From the NCBI RefSeq assembly GCF_000328475.2, contig NC_026492.1, positions 248,001-312,000 of the forward strand: a DNA stretch of 64,000 bases, read 5' to 3'. The notes under the pieces are model-generated. The model saw nothing but the letters and a program-made list of their open reading frames with translations, did not search any database and had not been told where the DNA came from. The stretch is from Mycosarcoma maydis (Eukaryota > Basidiomycota > Ustilaginomycetes > Ustilaginales). This document shows positions 10,096 to 20,758 of this stretch, one piece after another. Made by a program: the position numbers and the translations under genes. Numbering within the stretch: position 1 is the stretch's first letter; each line of letters opens with the position of its first letter.

Positions 10096-12063
10096 GGGGC
10101 GAGCCAGATCCATGGGCGGAGAACCCGTGGTGAGGTGGCAGCCTGTGTTGCAGTAACATTCACCACGGCTTTTGGTACGAAAAACCAGCCCTGTCTAATC
10201 CAATGAAACCGCACGCATGATCATTCGTCATTTCAATAGCAGATGCGCGCACGAGATGTGAACAGTACGAAAGTGTAAGCGTGACCGCATCGGGCATAAG
10301 GAACGAGAGAAGAGATCTTTGACAAGCAGGCGGCTGCTGCGGCACGCCAAGCCGGGCGAACTTTTGAGAAGGACGGCCAGGTGTTATGGTTCGCTACGGA
10401 AGCAGGATGGGGTGTGGGTGGACGTAGCAAGATGCCGACGGTGTCTAGTGTTGGGACTCACGACTAGGTCAGAATCATGAAAGTTTGGCTGTCGCTGCTG
10501 TCGTTCAAGCCGAACAATCGTGAATAAGTTAGGAACCGCTCTGGAAAATTTGGCGCGCAGTCTGACGACAGGACGAAGCACGGTGACGTTGATCAAGCGT
10601 CAAGTTCAAGAACAAAGGGATCGACGGTTGGTGGATTTCCGGAAAATTTGGCGGTTCACTTGACAAGAGGCGCTTGATGCTTGGTCAGATCTTGGATCGT
10701 TGGTGCATCGCGACTTGGAAACGCTGAAAATCGGCGACTCGGCTGCTGGCAGCGGTGCAAGTGGGTTTTGCAGCAACACTCGTGACTCTGCGATCGGGAT
10801 CGTGAATGCAAACGCAGTAAAGACGCTATATCTTCTACAGATGGTATACTAATACAATCGAACGGCCGTTTTCCAGTTGATATCAAAGATCGCCGCGGCG
10901 TGATCACGGATTGTGGCCATCTGTGGACGACGCCAGGAATCTGACACCGAATCTTGTGTTTCCACGTTCGTGTTTGCTCTGTATGCTCTGTTTATGAATC
11001 CATCGCATCCGTTCACGGTTTGGCCGGCGCACCGGACCGATGACGGAGATTCGACATCGTATAGTAATGATATAAAAAAAGGGTTGTGAGTGCGGCTATC
11101 TTAGATCGACGCAAACGCTGACAGCACAGACACGAGAGCCAAAAACATTCACGAATGTGATTCACAAGTGTGATTCACGATTTGTGATTTTCGTGGGTCT
11201 GAGCTAGGTTACCAGTTGGAGGAAGATCCAATCGTGAATGTGAATTCTTGATTCGTGATTCGTGATTCACGAGTGGGTTGAGTGGGAGAATGTGCGGATT
11301 TCCCCCTGTGCTCATCGACGCGATCAAGCGTGGTGCAAAGGTGCAATACAAAAGTCGTATCCCTTACCAAGTTTGGTTACCAAGTTTGAATCACGAATCC
11401 GAATTTGCGACAAGTATAGTAATAAATAATCAAAATCTGAAATCGTCTCGCAGGATGATGGTCAAGTTTACACACAGCAGATCCTCCCACTTGGCTGCGC
11501 CGGCAGTGCTGCTGTTGTTGAACAACTTTGCTCTTGATACTACTAGACGTTCCTTCTCATCCAGCGAAGACACTTGTGTGAACCGGCAAGCACAGTTCGA
11601 GATTCTACAGCTGAGATAGCCTTGAATTGAAGTTATTGGCGTGGACAACGTTGGTTGCAGCAATTCACGATTCGTGATTGAATGCTGACGTGAAAGTGAG
11701 TTGTCGTGTGTCAACGTTGGCCGTCAAGTTGACGGAGTGAAATCAGCGTATGAATAACGATCGATCTGAAAATTGATTTCTTCGCGATGGGCGCAATTTC
11801 CCTGATGCATGCCAAAAGCGCACGCACCCTTTCGCAATCACACTGAACCGACAGATACAGTACATGGATCGATTGGCGACGCGACGCTCGGACTTTACCT
11901 CTCTGCCTTTGGTTTGCTCTCTCGCTGAGTCTCTTGGCCCTGATCAAATTACTCTTGAGCCTTCTTCTACTTGGAAGCTCGTCCGAAGATCTTTGCGTCT
12001 CACCATCACCTTTTCGTTCCCTCCTTTCCCCCCCCAACTCATCCTCTGTTTAACATAGCCATC
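10096..12063. other. Intergenic region, about 2 kb, no convincing gene
   Basis: Only short unconvincing frames. Repeats of the ATTCACG/ATTCGTG class are at about 10505-10515, 11148-11195, 11228-11275 and 11658-11680. A short motif, GGAAAATTTGGCG, occurs twice (about 10543 and 10641). An A-rich run follows ATATA at 11070-11082. The last about 200 bp before the transketolase ATG are CT-rich with an eight-C run at about 12027-12035, as expected for the leader of a highly expressed fungal gene. Confidence 0.5.
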
Positions 12064-14491
12064 ATGTCTTTTACTAAGGCTGCTAGCGACGAGAAGGCTA
12101 TCGCTGCCATCCGTAAGTACCTCTTGAGCTTGATCTCCACTTGGCTCGGTGAAATTTTCAATGTCGATCACAGCGTAATCTGCCAATGAAGAGCGTAACT
12201 GACCCATTCTTTGCCTCGGTACTTTTCTGCGATTTCTGATCTTGCAGGTGTCTTGGCCGCCGATGTGGTCGCCAAGTCCAACTCCGGTCACCCTGGTGCT
12301 CCCATGGGTATGGCTCCCATGGCCCACACCCTCTTCTCTCGGTGAGTGTTTGCTGACTCTCTGCTCTTGTCCTGATGGCGCCGTCATCCGATCGCGCTGG
12401 TCTGATTAGCCAAGAACGTGAGCGCTTCCCTTGTGAATGAATCATTCGCACACGGGCAAGCACAGACCGAGATGGCAGGCTGAATCTGCATTCATTCGGA
12501 CAAAAAAACTGACGACTTGCCCTCGCTTTTATCTCTTGGCTTGGATGTGAATCTTTTCCGCACCACATAGATTCATGAATGTGAACCCCGCTCACTCTAA
12601 GTGGATCAACCGTGACCGATTCGTTCTTTCGAACGGCCACGCTTGCGCTCTCATCTACATCCTCAACCACCTCCTCGGTTACAAGGACTTGCCCATGGAG
12701 CAGCTCAAGCAGTTCCGTCAGCTCGACTCCAAGACCCCAGGTCACCCCGAACACGGTCACACCGAGGGTATCGAGGTCACCACTGGTCCCCTTGGTCAGG
12801 GTTTCGCCAACTCGGTCGGTCTCGCCATCGCCCAGGCTAACCTTGCTGCCACCTTCAACAAGGACGGCTTCCCCCTCTTCACCAACCACACATACATGTT
12901 CACCGGTGACGGTTGCTTGCAGGAGGGTATCTCGTCCGAGGCCGCTTCGCTCGCTGGTCACCTCAAGCTCGGAAACCTCATCGCCCTCTACGATGACAAC
13001 CACATCTCGATCGACGGTGACACCGCCTGCTCCTTCACCGAAGACGTCGAGCAGCGCTTCCTCGCCTACGGATGGCACGTTTCGCACGTCCTTGACGGTG
13101 ACAAGGACCTCGAGGGTCTCTTCAAGGCCATCACCGAGGCCAGAAACGTCACCGACAAGCCCTCGATCATCCGTGTCAAGACCACCATCGGCTTCGGTTC
13201 CAAGCTCCAGGGTCTCGCCGCCACCCACGGTGCTCCCCTCAAGGCCGACGACATTGAAGCTGTCAAGACCAAGTTCGGCATGGACCCCAAGCAGAGCTTC
13301 GTTGTCCCAGACGATGTCTACGCCGCTTACAAGGAAATCGCTGACCGTGGTGCCAAGGCCGACAAGGAGTGGACCGAGCTCTTCAAGGCCTACGGCGAGA
13401 AGTACCCCAACGAGCACGCCGAGATTGCCCGCCGAATCGCCGGAAAGCTTCCCGAGGGCTGGGAGAAGTCTCTCCCCACCTACCAGCCCAGCGATGCCGC
13501 CGTTGCCTCGCGAAAGCTTTCCGAGACTGTCCTCGCCAAGGTCGCTGACGCTGTTCCCGAACTTCTTGGTGGTTCCGCCGATTTGACCGGCTCCAACTTG
13601 ACCCGTTGGGGCAACGCTGTCGACTTCCAGCACCCCAGCACCCAGCTCGGTGACTACTCGGGCAAGTACATCCGATACGGTGTCCGTGAGCACGCCATGG
13701 GTGCAATCATGAACGGTCTCGCCGCCTACGGCATGCACATCCCCACCGCCGGAACTTTCCTCAACTTTGTCTCGTACGCTATCGGCGCTGTGCGTCTCTC
13801 GGCCCTCTCGCAGCACCGCGTCATCTGGGTCGCCACTCACGACTCGATTGGTCTCGGTGAGGACGGTCCCACCCACCAGCCTATCGAGACTGCCATCGCT
13901 CTTCGTGCCATCCCCAACCTCATGTTCTGGCGCCCTGCTGACGGTAACGAGACCTCGGGTGCTTACCTTGTTGCCATCGAGTCCAAGTCAACCCCTTCCG
14001 TCCTTGCCCTCACTCGTCAGAATCTGCCCCAACTCGAGGGCAGCTCTATCGAGAAGGCCGCCAAGGGTGGTTACGTTGTCGTAGAGAACGAGTCGGCCGA
14101 CATCACCCTCGTTGCCTCTGGTTCCGAGGTCGCTCTCTGCGTCGAAGCCGTCGCCAAGCTCGGCGAGAAGGGCATCAAGGCTCGTGTTGTTTCCATCCCA
14201 TGCTTCTCGGTCTTTGATGCTCAGCCCATCGAGTACCGTCTCTCGGTTCTCCCCTCGGGCAAGCCCATCCTCTCCGTCGAGGCCTACTCGACGCTCGGCT
14301 GGTCCAAGTACTCGCACGCCCAGCACGGTATCAACACCTTTGGTGCCTCAGCCCCTGCCAATCAACTCTTCAAGAAGTTCAAGATGACTGGCGACGACGT
14401 TGTCGCCAAGGCCGAGCACGTCACCAAGGTTTTCCAGGGCCAGACCCTTGTGAGCCCCATCGAGCTCGAAGCCAAGCTCCTGCAGTACTAA
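12064..14491 (+). CDS. tkl1: Transketolase
   Basis: Transketolase of the non-oxidative pentose phosphate pathway, thiamine-diphosphate dependent, 687 residues. Three exons: 12064-12112, 12248-12341 and 12571-14491; introns 12113-12247 (GTAAGT...GCAG) and 12342-12570 (GTGAGT...ATAG). Splicing restores IRVLAADVVAKSNSGHPG and FSRFMNVNPAHSKWINRD. The TPP motif GDGCLQEGISSEAASLAGH is in the first half with the metal-binding DDNHISIDG after it; the pyrimidine domain has RYGVREHAMGAIMNGLAAYG and the C-terminal domain follows. Length matches yeast Tkl1 (680). Codon use is strongly biased to C/G-ending codons, a sign of high expression; this bias also produces a long spurious open frame on the opposite strand. 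Confidence 0.97.
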
Positions 14492-15807
14492 AGTGCACAA
14501 GCGCAGACTCGTAGATGTATCTTCGGTTGCTTTCTGGCATGCTCGCCGGGTCATTGTAATGAATCTGTTACGAAAATAATACCTTGTCTGTGAGATTGAT
14601 GGTGGGGTTCCAAGCTTTCTCCGGCTGCTCGCTCTCGAGGTTAGCGATTTGCTTGCGTTTGTTGACCAGGGGAATGATCAAGACTGACCCGACCAATGAG
14701 TGAGGAAGGAACGACGAAGGCTGTATTCTGCCACGCTTCATGTTCGGAATTCGCATGGTCGACGAGACTGTCACCATGCGTCTGCACATCGATCCTGGCT
14801 GAGTTGCTATGCGACCCTGAAACGTCCCTTTGCTTGAACCTTTGTTGGGACGCACGCTGTGTTCGATGTGGCAAGAATGTGTTCCACGTTCTTGATCGGC
14901 CATTGTGATTTGCTTCACAGGGCTCGCTCCGATCTGTTCGCATTTATTGCCCTGACGTGTAAGTGGCGAGTGGAGATGGTGCAGCAGCGACATTCAAGGA
15001 GAATCTCGATGAGATCATGTTTGGCACTGAAAGCCCGCAGATGAAATGCACAATATACTTCGTCGCAGCGTAGCCAAGTTACATGCCCTGATCAGTATAG
15101 ACCAGCCTTCAGAATGAGAGCTACGATACCGGATCGGGCTCCCGCTTGTCCACCGACGATGCTCAACGCGTCAGCCGCTCTCTTCCCTTCTACTTCCAGC
15201 TCTCTGGTCTGCTGCCAGCCTGTCAAACGGCTTGCAAGATGTCGAAGTTGACGTTCACTGGTGTTGGCGGGAAGCGGTCCGTGCGGAGGATTAAATATAG
15301 CACAATACAGCACAGACATTGCTGTGTTTGCGATGTGTCTGTAGGAGCGACGCTGACCGAAGTGGTGTGAACTTGAACTTGACTGTGGTGGTTGCTCGAT
15401 TCCTCCTGACCACCAGCCGACTCTATCGATATCGTGTTGGTCCTCTACAGCGTCAACAGCAACGCCTGCAGAAGCAATGTAGCACCGTCTTGATGCTGTA
15501 CTGACCATCAGCATTCCGGCCAGCCCAACATGATAACGCTCCATAGCCTTGCGAGCGGCGGGGGCCGTCAAGCGAGACCTGAAGAGGTTCTGCTGAAGGC
15601 AGCCGCTGTTGTCGAACGTAGCGGAAAGTGAACAAGCTTCCACAAGGCCGCTCCAGAAAATGATGCCCTAGAGGCGCTTACTCAGCATCGACTTAACGGC
15701 CGACGTGCAATGAAGAACGCAACTCACGACTGTCGGCACTCAGCAGGCCTTGGGTGTCGTGTTCCGATCATCGAGAATAGTCACACGTGGCTACAAGCGT
15801 ACAAGCG

Positions 15808-15810
<3 letters not shown>
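14492..15810. other. Gene-poor stretch after transketolase
   Basis: No recognisable gene. Two minus-strand frames look slightly better than noise: about 14573-14905 (110 residues from the ATG at 14905, ending NLTDKVLFS) and about 15092-15215, whose C-terminal part reads ELEVEGKRAADALSIVGGQ and could be a terminal exon. Neither has a homologue I recognise, and I cannot build a convincing splice model, so neither is called as a gene. Confidence 0.3.

Positions 15811-15878
<68 letters not shown>
15811..15878. repeat. (CT)34 dinucleotide microsatellite
   Basis: An uninterrupted run of 34 CT units, the longest simple repeat in the window. It lies in non-coding DNA at the edge of the repeat-rich block. 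The GA strand would give an Arg-Glu frame that is not a gene. Confidence 0.99.
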
Positions 15879-15881
<3 letters not shown>

Positions 15882-16730
15882 ATTTTAGCAAAGACCAAAG
15901 ACTGTGTACTAAGACTGTCCAATGTGAATAGCCTTGCGCATAATAAAAAAGCAGTCTGATCAGGTGACGGTATCTGAGCCTGAGATCGAAGCGAAGCCAC
16001 CTCTTGACCTTACTCATGACTTTGCTATCTACTGTATATGATCCACGATGTCAATCTCCTCTACAATCGTGATCGGTGGAACGGCTTGAAGTGGAAAGAA
16101 GACTGTCTATACCGTATAGCAGGAAAGGTTAGCGAAGGCAAGGTGGTGTCTGGATTGCGAGGGAGACTCAGGCGTCAACCGCTTGGTTTGCTTCATACCC
16201 ATGACCGCAATTATGAACTAAAACACAGTTGCACGCACGACGAGGTGATGAGAAGCTAGTCTTGAGTCGTGAGTTGCTAATAGGGTTCACTCACTCACGA
16301 CTCACGACTCTGACTCGTTACTGGTCCAGTTACCACAATCGTGAATGCTACACTCGGTTCGCTATACAAATTTTCAAGTACGTCATCTCGCAACATATGC
16401 AGGAATGTCGCAACACATTCGTGATTTTATGATTAGGTAGCGAGAAGCCAAGGGGAGATTCAGTTGAAGAATACAATCCAAATCCGATTGGTTGTCTAGA
16501 CACCCTTTTGGTATAGCGGTTAAGCTTCAAGTGATTCACACGTTTCTAGACACACGTAAGTTCACGCTATTGGCCGCATACTCGTGACTCATACTCACGA
16601 CTCGCGTAAGGTGGTAGAACCTGAAAGAGAAGAGACTCAAGCAACTGACCAGTCGTGAGTCATGGCCACAGCCAGTCACGAGAGTGGTCTGTACGAGGAC
16701 CCAACGTGTAAGGAGAATCACGAATCATTT

Positions 16731-16888
16731 CTTTCACCCAACCGGAACACACGAGTGACCGGACGGGAACGAGTAGATGTCTTAGAACGCGGCGATACGC
16801 CAGCGGTACGCCCGCAAGTATTGTAGCTTGCCAGAGTTTCCACGGTTCATAACACAGCGCTGGTAGCGAGAAGCCCAGAGTAGATTCG
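16731..16888 (+). repeat. Degenerate interspersed repeat, copy A
   Basis: First copy of a repeat family of roughly 160 bp. It begins TTCACCCAACCGGAACACAC, contains ACGAGTGACCGGACGGGAAC, then CCAGAGTTTCC and ends AGCCCAGAGTAGATTC. It matches copy B at 18861-19022 and the inverted copy C at 18691-18790, with diverged spacers. No coding frame is conserved between copies, so a non-autonomous element remnant is likelier than a gene. Confidence 0.7.
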
Positions 16889-17319
16889 TGATTTCCTGAA
16901 TCGTGAATACAGTCACGAGTCTGTGAGTCTCGAGTCAGAGTATGATGCAGATGTGATAGAGAAATCGTGAGTCTAAAAATCACGAATTCATTCACGAATT
17001 AGCTTCATTGAGTCTTACTGTATGGTCCAAAATTGCGGATAGACAGTCTCGTGAGTCTGCGACTACGCACGACACATTCACGTTTTGTGATTTATGATTG
17101 ATTAAATGCAGAGAGACTACTTGAACTACTGACTTTGTAGTTATTTCCTCTTGTAAAACACATTCGTGATTCGTGATTCACGATTCACGATTTGTGTTTC
17201 GTAATTCATGATTGTTCAAATAAGTGAGTTACATTCGTGATTCACGATTCCAAATTCACAGATTCGTGATATTCTGATTCACGATTACTCTGTGACTCCC
17301 GACTCATGACTACACGCCC

Positions 17320-17375
17320 AACTGATAACTCGCCTCTCTGAGGAAAGGGAGACTTGGACCATACACGAAACAGCA
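17320..17375 (+). repeat. Short dispersed repeat, also present at 19096-19135
   Basis: The segment AACTCGCCTCTCTGAGGAAA GGGAGACTT is repeated with two mismatches or so at 19096-19135 (AACTCGCCTCTCTAAGGAAA, then GGGAGACTTCG). Both copies lie close to members of the larger repeat family, which suggests they belong to the same decayed element. Confidence 0.65.
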
Positions 17376-18690
17376 CTCCTAAATCTTTGATTCAGATTGC
17401 TATCATCAAATCGTGAATCGTGATTCACGAATGTTACCAAATCACGATTCACGATTCGTGAACGATCAGAGATGGAGCTGATAAAAACGAGTCATGCGTG
17501 GGTAAAGGGGCGTCGTCGAAAGCACCGGGCTACTCATCTCTCTCTGACTCTGTGACTCGTGACTCATGCATGTGATGACTTCAACAGAAGATGTTTTAAA
17601 AAAATCCATTCGTTATTCGTGATTTGCAATCATGAATCACGAATCACGAATTACACACCGCAACAATTCGTGTTTACGATAGCAAATCGACACTCTATTA
17701 ACGATTCGTGATTCCGCACCAAGTTTTGCCACAATCTCGAATCACCAATCGTGAATATTACCGATCCTCGATCTTTGTGCAAGCTAGCCCGCCTCGGCAG
17801 CAACAAAGCAGCCGAGCAAGAAGCAGTACTTGCCTTCTGAATCGTGAATGGGTTACGTTCTTCACCGCTGTGATCAGCGAATCATGAATCAAATCATGAG
17901 GGCATTGCTGATCATGAATCAAATCATGAGGGCATTTAAAAATTCAGTCTGAGTCGTGAGTAGCAAGTCGGTTCTGGATCGGATGGCATTCATGAATCAC
18001 AGGGTCGTGAATCATGAATGTTCAAGTCCCCTTTTCTCGAGAGGCTGGTGGCATCGGTGCGAATCACGAATCATGATTGTAATTCATTGAGTGAAGGAGT
18101 TTCGCAGCCACCCACAGTACTAGAATCACGAATGACAATATTCGTGATTAGCGATTCACGATTGGCGATTGGCGTTCCGACCGTCTAAAGATGTTCACCC
18201 AACAGGAACACCACGAGAACTAGTAATAGTCATAGCCTGACAGCTAAGAATGCTCGTCATAGAGCGCTCAGGTTTTCATGCCATAAAGTCCATGCTATGA
18301 TGTGCATATAACAATCACGAATCGTGAATCATTCGTGATTCGTGATTGATGCGCACCGTGGAAATTATTTTGCTCAATCGCGAATCGTGAATGACGCATG
18401 TTGTTATAATACTTGTTGTTATAATACTTGTGCAATCATGAACGTAGGTAGCTCTTGTCATTCGTGATTCATGATTGTTTTGCTCCAATACCAGGTATTG
18501 TGTCTTGTGTGTGGATCTCCTATGCGACTCACGACTGGCTGACGAGCGATTGAGAGAATGGTCTTCGGAGCCACCTGCGAGAAGCCATCTAGGAGCCACC
18601 CAGGGTGGTTCCTTGGGTGGTTCCAGGTCGACTGTATCCTTTTTTTTTACGACGTGAGTCATGAAGAATGGAAAATTTCCCGCCAGTGTA

Positions 18691-18790
18691 ATGGGAAACT
18701 CTGACGAGTTACGATACCCGCGGACGAGATTGTCCGTGCGGCAGCACCTACTCGTTCCCGTTTGGTCACTCGTGTGTTCCGGTTGAGTGA
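18691..18790 (-). repeat. Degenerate interspersed repeat, copy C (inverted)
   Basis: Read on the minus strand this gives TCACTCAACCGGAACACACG, then AGTGACCAAACGGGAACGAG, TAGGTG and, after a diverged spacer, CAGAGTTTCCCAT. It is inverted relative to copies A and B, and it lacks the AGCCCAGAGTAGATTC end. Confidence 0.65.
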
Positions 18791-18860
18791 ATCTTGTCAC
18801 TGTTAGAATATCTGCGATTGGCGTTTAGTCTGATCGCCCACAATCATGCAGCCCTTGCAG

Positions 18861-19022
18861 TTACCCAAACGGTACACACGAGTGACCGGACGGGAACGAG
18901 GAAGCTCGCGGAATGTCCGCAACCCTCTCAGTCACTGAACGGGTACGAGTAGGTGTCTCAGAACACCAGAGTTTCCCCGCTTCACAACATAGCGGTGGTA
19001 GCAAGAGGCCCAGAGTAGATTC
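18861..19022 (+). repeat. Degenerate interspersed repeat, copy B
   Basis: Matches copy A: ACACACGAGTGACCGGACGG followed by GAACGAG is shared exactly, then CCAGAGTTTCC and GGCCCAGAGTAGATTC. An internal segment of about 50 bp repeats the GAACGGGTACGAGTAGGTG motif, so the element carries an internal duplication or insertion. Confidence 0.7.
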
Positions 19023-19175
19023 ACACAAGTCGCTGGACGACTGTGGGAATATGCCGATCCAAATACATTCCAAACCATTCTCGACCACTACTCAGTCCCA
19101 ACTCGCCTCTCTAAGGAAAGGGAGACTTCGATCATCTAGCGCTTGCTAAAGATTCACGATTCACTAAAATTGCAA

Positions 19176-19650
19176 TCACGAATCATGAATCACGAATACA
19201 GTTGATCTAGCATTTATTCGTGATTCGTGAGTGATTCGTGATTGTGGACGATCGGACTGAATGCCATCGCAGACAGTCACGAGTCTGATATAATTTGTCT
19301 CTGATGGTAGCAATCGTGATGATTGTGTGCTAGACCTTCTGCGATCGAAATGAGCTTGTGGTGAGATGGTACGGCACATGAGAAAAGAAGCAGACCTTTC
19401 TGCAGGTACGAGAGGGGCCTGGAACAGGAAGTGTTTTGAAGAAGCCAAAGTCGCCGAGATCGTCGTCACTGATCGTCCTGAGAGGCTCTCGTTGATCTCG
19501 TCCAGAAGAAGGTCCGTATTCGAGGTAGGGAAGGTCTTAGGCATGAAGCAATTGTCGTTGCCATCATCGACGGTATTAGGCAGCAGTATCAAGACCACCT
19601 CCTCCTCAACCTCCTCGTAGTTTCCTCCCGTCTTTCTCGGCTTTGGCGGA
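19176..19650 (-). other. Open frame of unknown nature, possible decayed coding segment
   Basis: A minus-strand frame of about 155 codons is open here. Its composition is protein-like in the middle (KGPPKPRKTGGNYEEVEEEV, later LLLDEINESLSGRSV), but it has no ATG at its upstream end, runs into the ATTCACG repeats at its C-terminus, and matches no family I recognise. It sits about 270 bp beyond the pogo transposase relic on the same strand and could be part of that element or of captured DNA. I would not count it as a gene. Confidence 0.2.
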
Positions 19651-19921
19651 CCCTTTCACATCAGCTGTTGCTCGGGAAACTCTCAGATACGTACATGATA
19701 ATCATAACGTTTTTTTGTTTGACAAACACGTTGGTCGCCCTTCGCCACCTGTTGTACCACCGTTGCTGAAATTTTCTCTTTCCCTCCTTTTGCGCCCGTA
19801 GCCCGCAGTGCGTTTTCAGCCTGTAGGAATGCAATCGATGCTCGGTTTTCTTCATTCGTGATTTACTTGCTCCCGTATCCGTTACATATGCGGTGCTGAC
19901 CTTTCGTAAAGAAATGTAGCA

Positions 19922-20758
19922 TCAGTACCTGATCGCCTCTCCCAATTCTTTACAACTCATTCGATGACAGTGGCCAACCTTCGGGTCCTGGATGTGCCCT
20001 GAACCGACAAGCTGGGTCACCACAAGGCACGACCACGAGCTCACTAGCTTAATCGTGAATAAAATAACGCTTAACATGAAACCGGCTTCGTCCATGTTCG
20101 TGGTTGAAGAAGTTGGCCGATACCACATGGTAGTCACTTAGAACTTCGGCGCTGAACTCAAACCACTCATGACTGGCGTGCAATCTCTTCTGCAGCACCG
20201 GTGAGCCGCGCAGTTTAGAGACAGTGGGACTAGTAGGACTGAATTTGACGAATGTGGGAGCAATGAAAGCCCTGAAGCCATCCACTACCGACGCCGACCA
20301 GCTCAGATTGGTCCGGAACCCACGCGTGTCACAGCTGGCATAGTTCTGGATCAATGTCGGTATCAGAGGAAAGCCGCTGCAGGCAAACACCAGATATGCT
20401 CGATGAGGGCGCTCTCGGCGGCCGCTGCAAGTGCCTAGTGGTCGGTACGGCCGTCTTTCTTGGCTCGACAGGCTTTCATGCGGTGGCTTAGGGTGGCTTC
20501 TGGAACGCTGTGAGCTGCAACAGCCTTTCGGATGTTGTCATGCTCGGTGCCAAGCTCAGCAGTGGCTAGCTGGAGACGATTCTCCTTCTTCCTCCTAGTT
20601 GCTGGCCCGGTACGATCGTAACAACAGAGCGTTCCGGAACTTGGTGGCGGAAAGGCGTAGACAGAAGCGTCGATTAAGGATACAAGCGGTGTCGGTGTTG
20701 GACGCGGTAATGGCAAAAGTGTTCGCATCCAGCTGGCTTTCTGACACGAGACATTCAC
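19922..20758 (-). pseudogene. Decayed pogo/Fot1-type (Tc1-mariner superfamily) transposase
   Basis: Pieces of one transposase appear in order in different minus-strand frames. First comes an N-terminal psq-type helix-turn-helix (about 20440-20590: IRKAAVAAHSVPEATLSHR-like, actually read IRKAVAAHSVPEATLSHRMK). Next is a segment at about 20320-20390 reading SGFPLIPTLIQNYAS, then HEWFEFSAEVLSDYHVV near 20110-20170, and after a frameshift NMDEAGFMLS near 20070-20100, the usual context of the first catalytic Asp of the DDE domain, followed by VTQLVGSGHIQDPK. Stop codons and at least two frameshifts separate them, and the rest of the DDE core is missing. It is an inactive relic. I did not find terminal inverted repeats by eye. 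Confidence 0.75.

Larger units (their letters stand above)
15879..19150. repeat. Repeat-rich block dense in ATTCACG/ATTCGTG-type palindromic repeats
   Basis: About 3.3 kb without a credible gene. Copies of the heptamer-based repeat, in both orientations and often head to head, are packed here: about 16270-16320, 16880-16935, 16975-17000, 17160-17215, 17235-17290, 17405-17465, 17610-17660, 17700-17755, 18060-18080, 18120-18170, 18310-18350 and 18380-18395 are clear clusters. The GACTCAC/GAGTCGTG variant alternates with them (about 16290-16315, 16585-16605, 17300-17315, 17550-17565). It also contains longer degenerate repeats, described separately, and a 30-bp tandem duplication at 17881-17936 with ATCATGAATC cores. 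Confidence 0.85.

Noticed and set aside
12158..13876. A 572-codon open frame opposite transketolase
   Set aside because: It lies wholly antisense to a gene with strong C/G-ending codon bias, which empties the reverse frame of stops, and its translation (Gly/Val/Glu-rich, low complexity) resembles no protein.
14573..15643. Possible multi-exon minus-strand gene after transketolase
   Set aside because: Individual frames look mildly protein-like, but I could not find a consistent set of GT...AG joins or any recognised family, so it stays unannotated.
15791..16000. Frame encoding an Arg-Glu repeat protein
   Set aside because: It is only the (GA)n strand of the (CT)34 microsatellite.
18315..18800. 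A 161-codon minus-strand frame
   Set aside because: It overlaps the repeat family and ATTCACG-type repeats (the ends encode HESRMIHDS-like strings), and it shows no domain.
16731..19022. Repeats considered as a CRISPR-like array
   Set aside because: Copies are few, degenerate, unevenly spaced and one is inverted; the host is a eukaryote.
20435..20758. The psq-HTH frame considered as an independent DNA-binding gene
   Set aside because: The downstream segments in other frames continue the order of a pogo transposase, so it is a relic of that element, not a separate gene.
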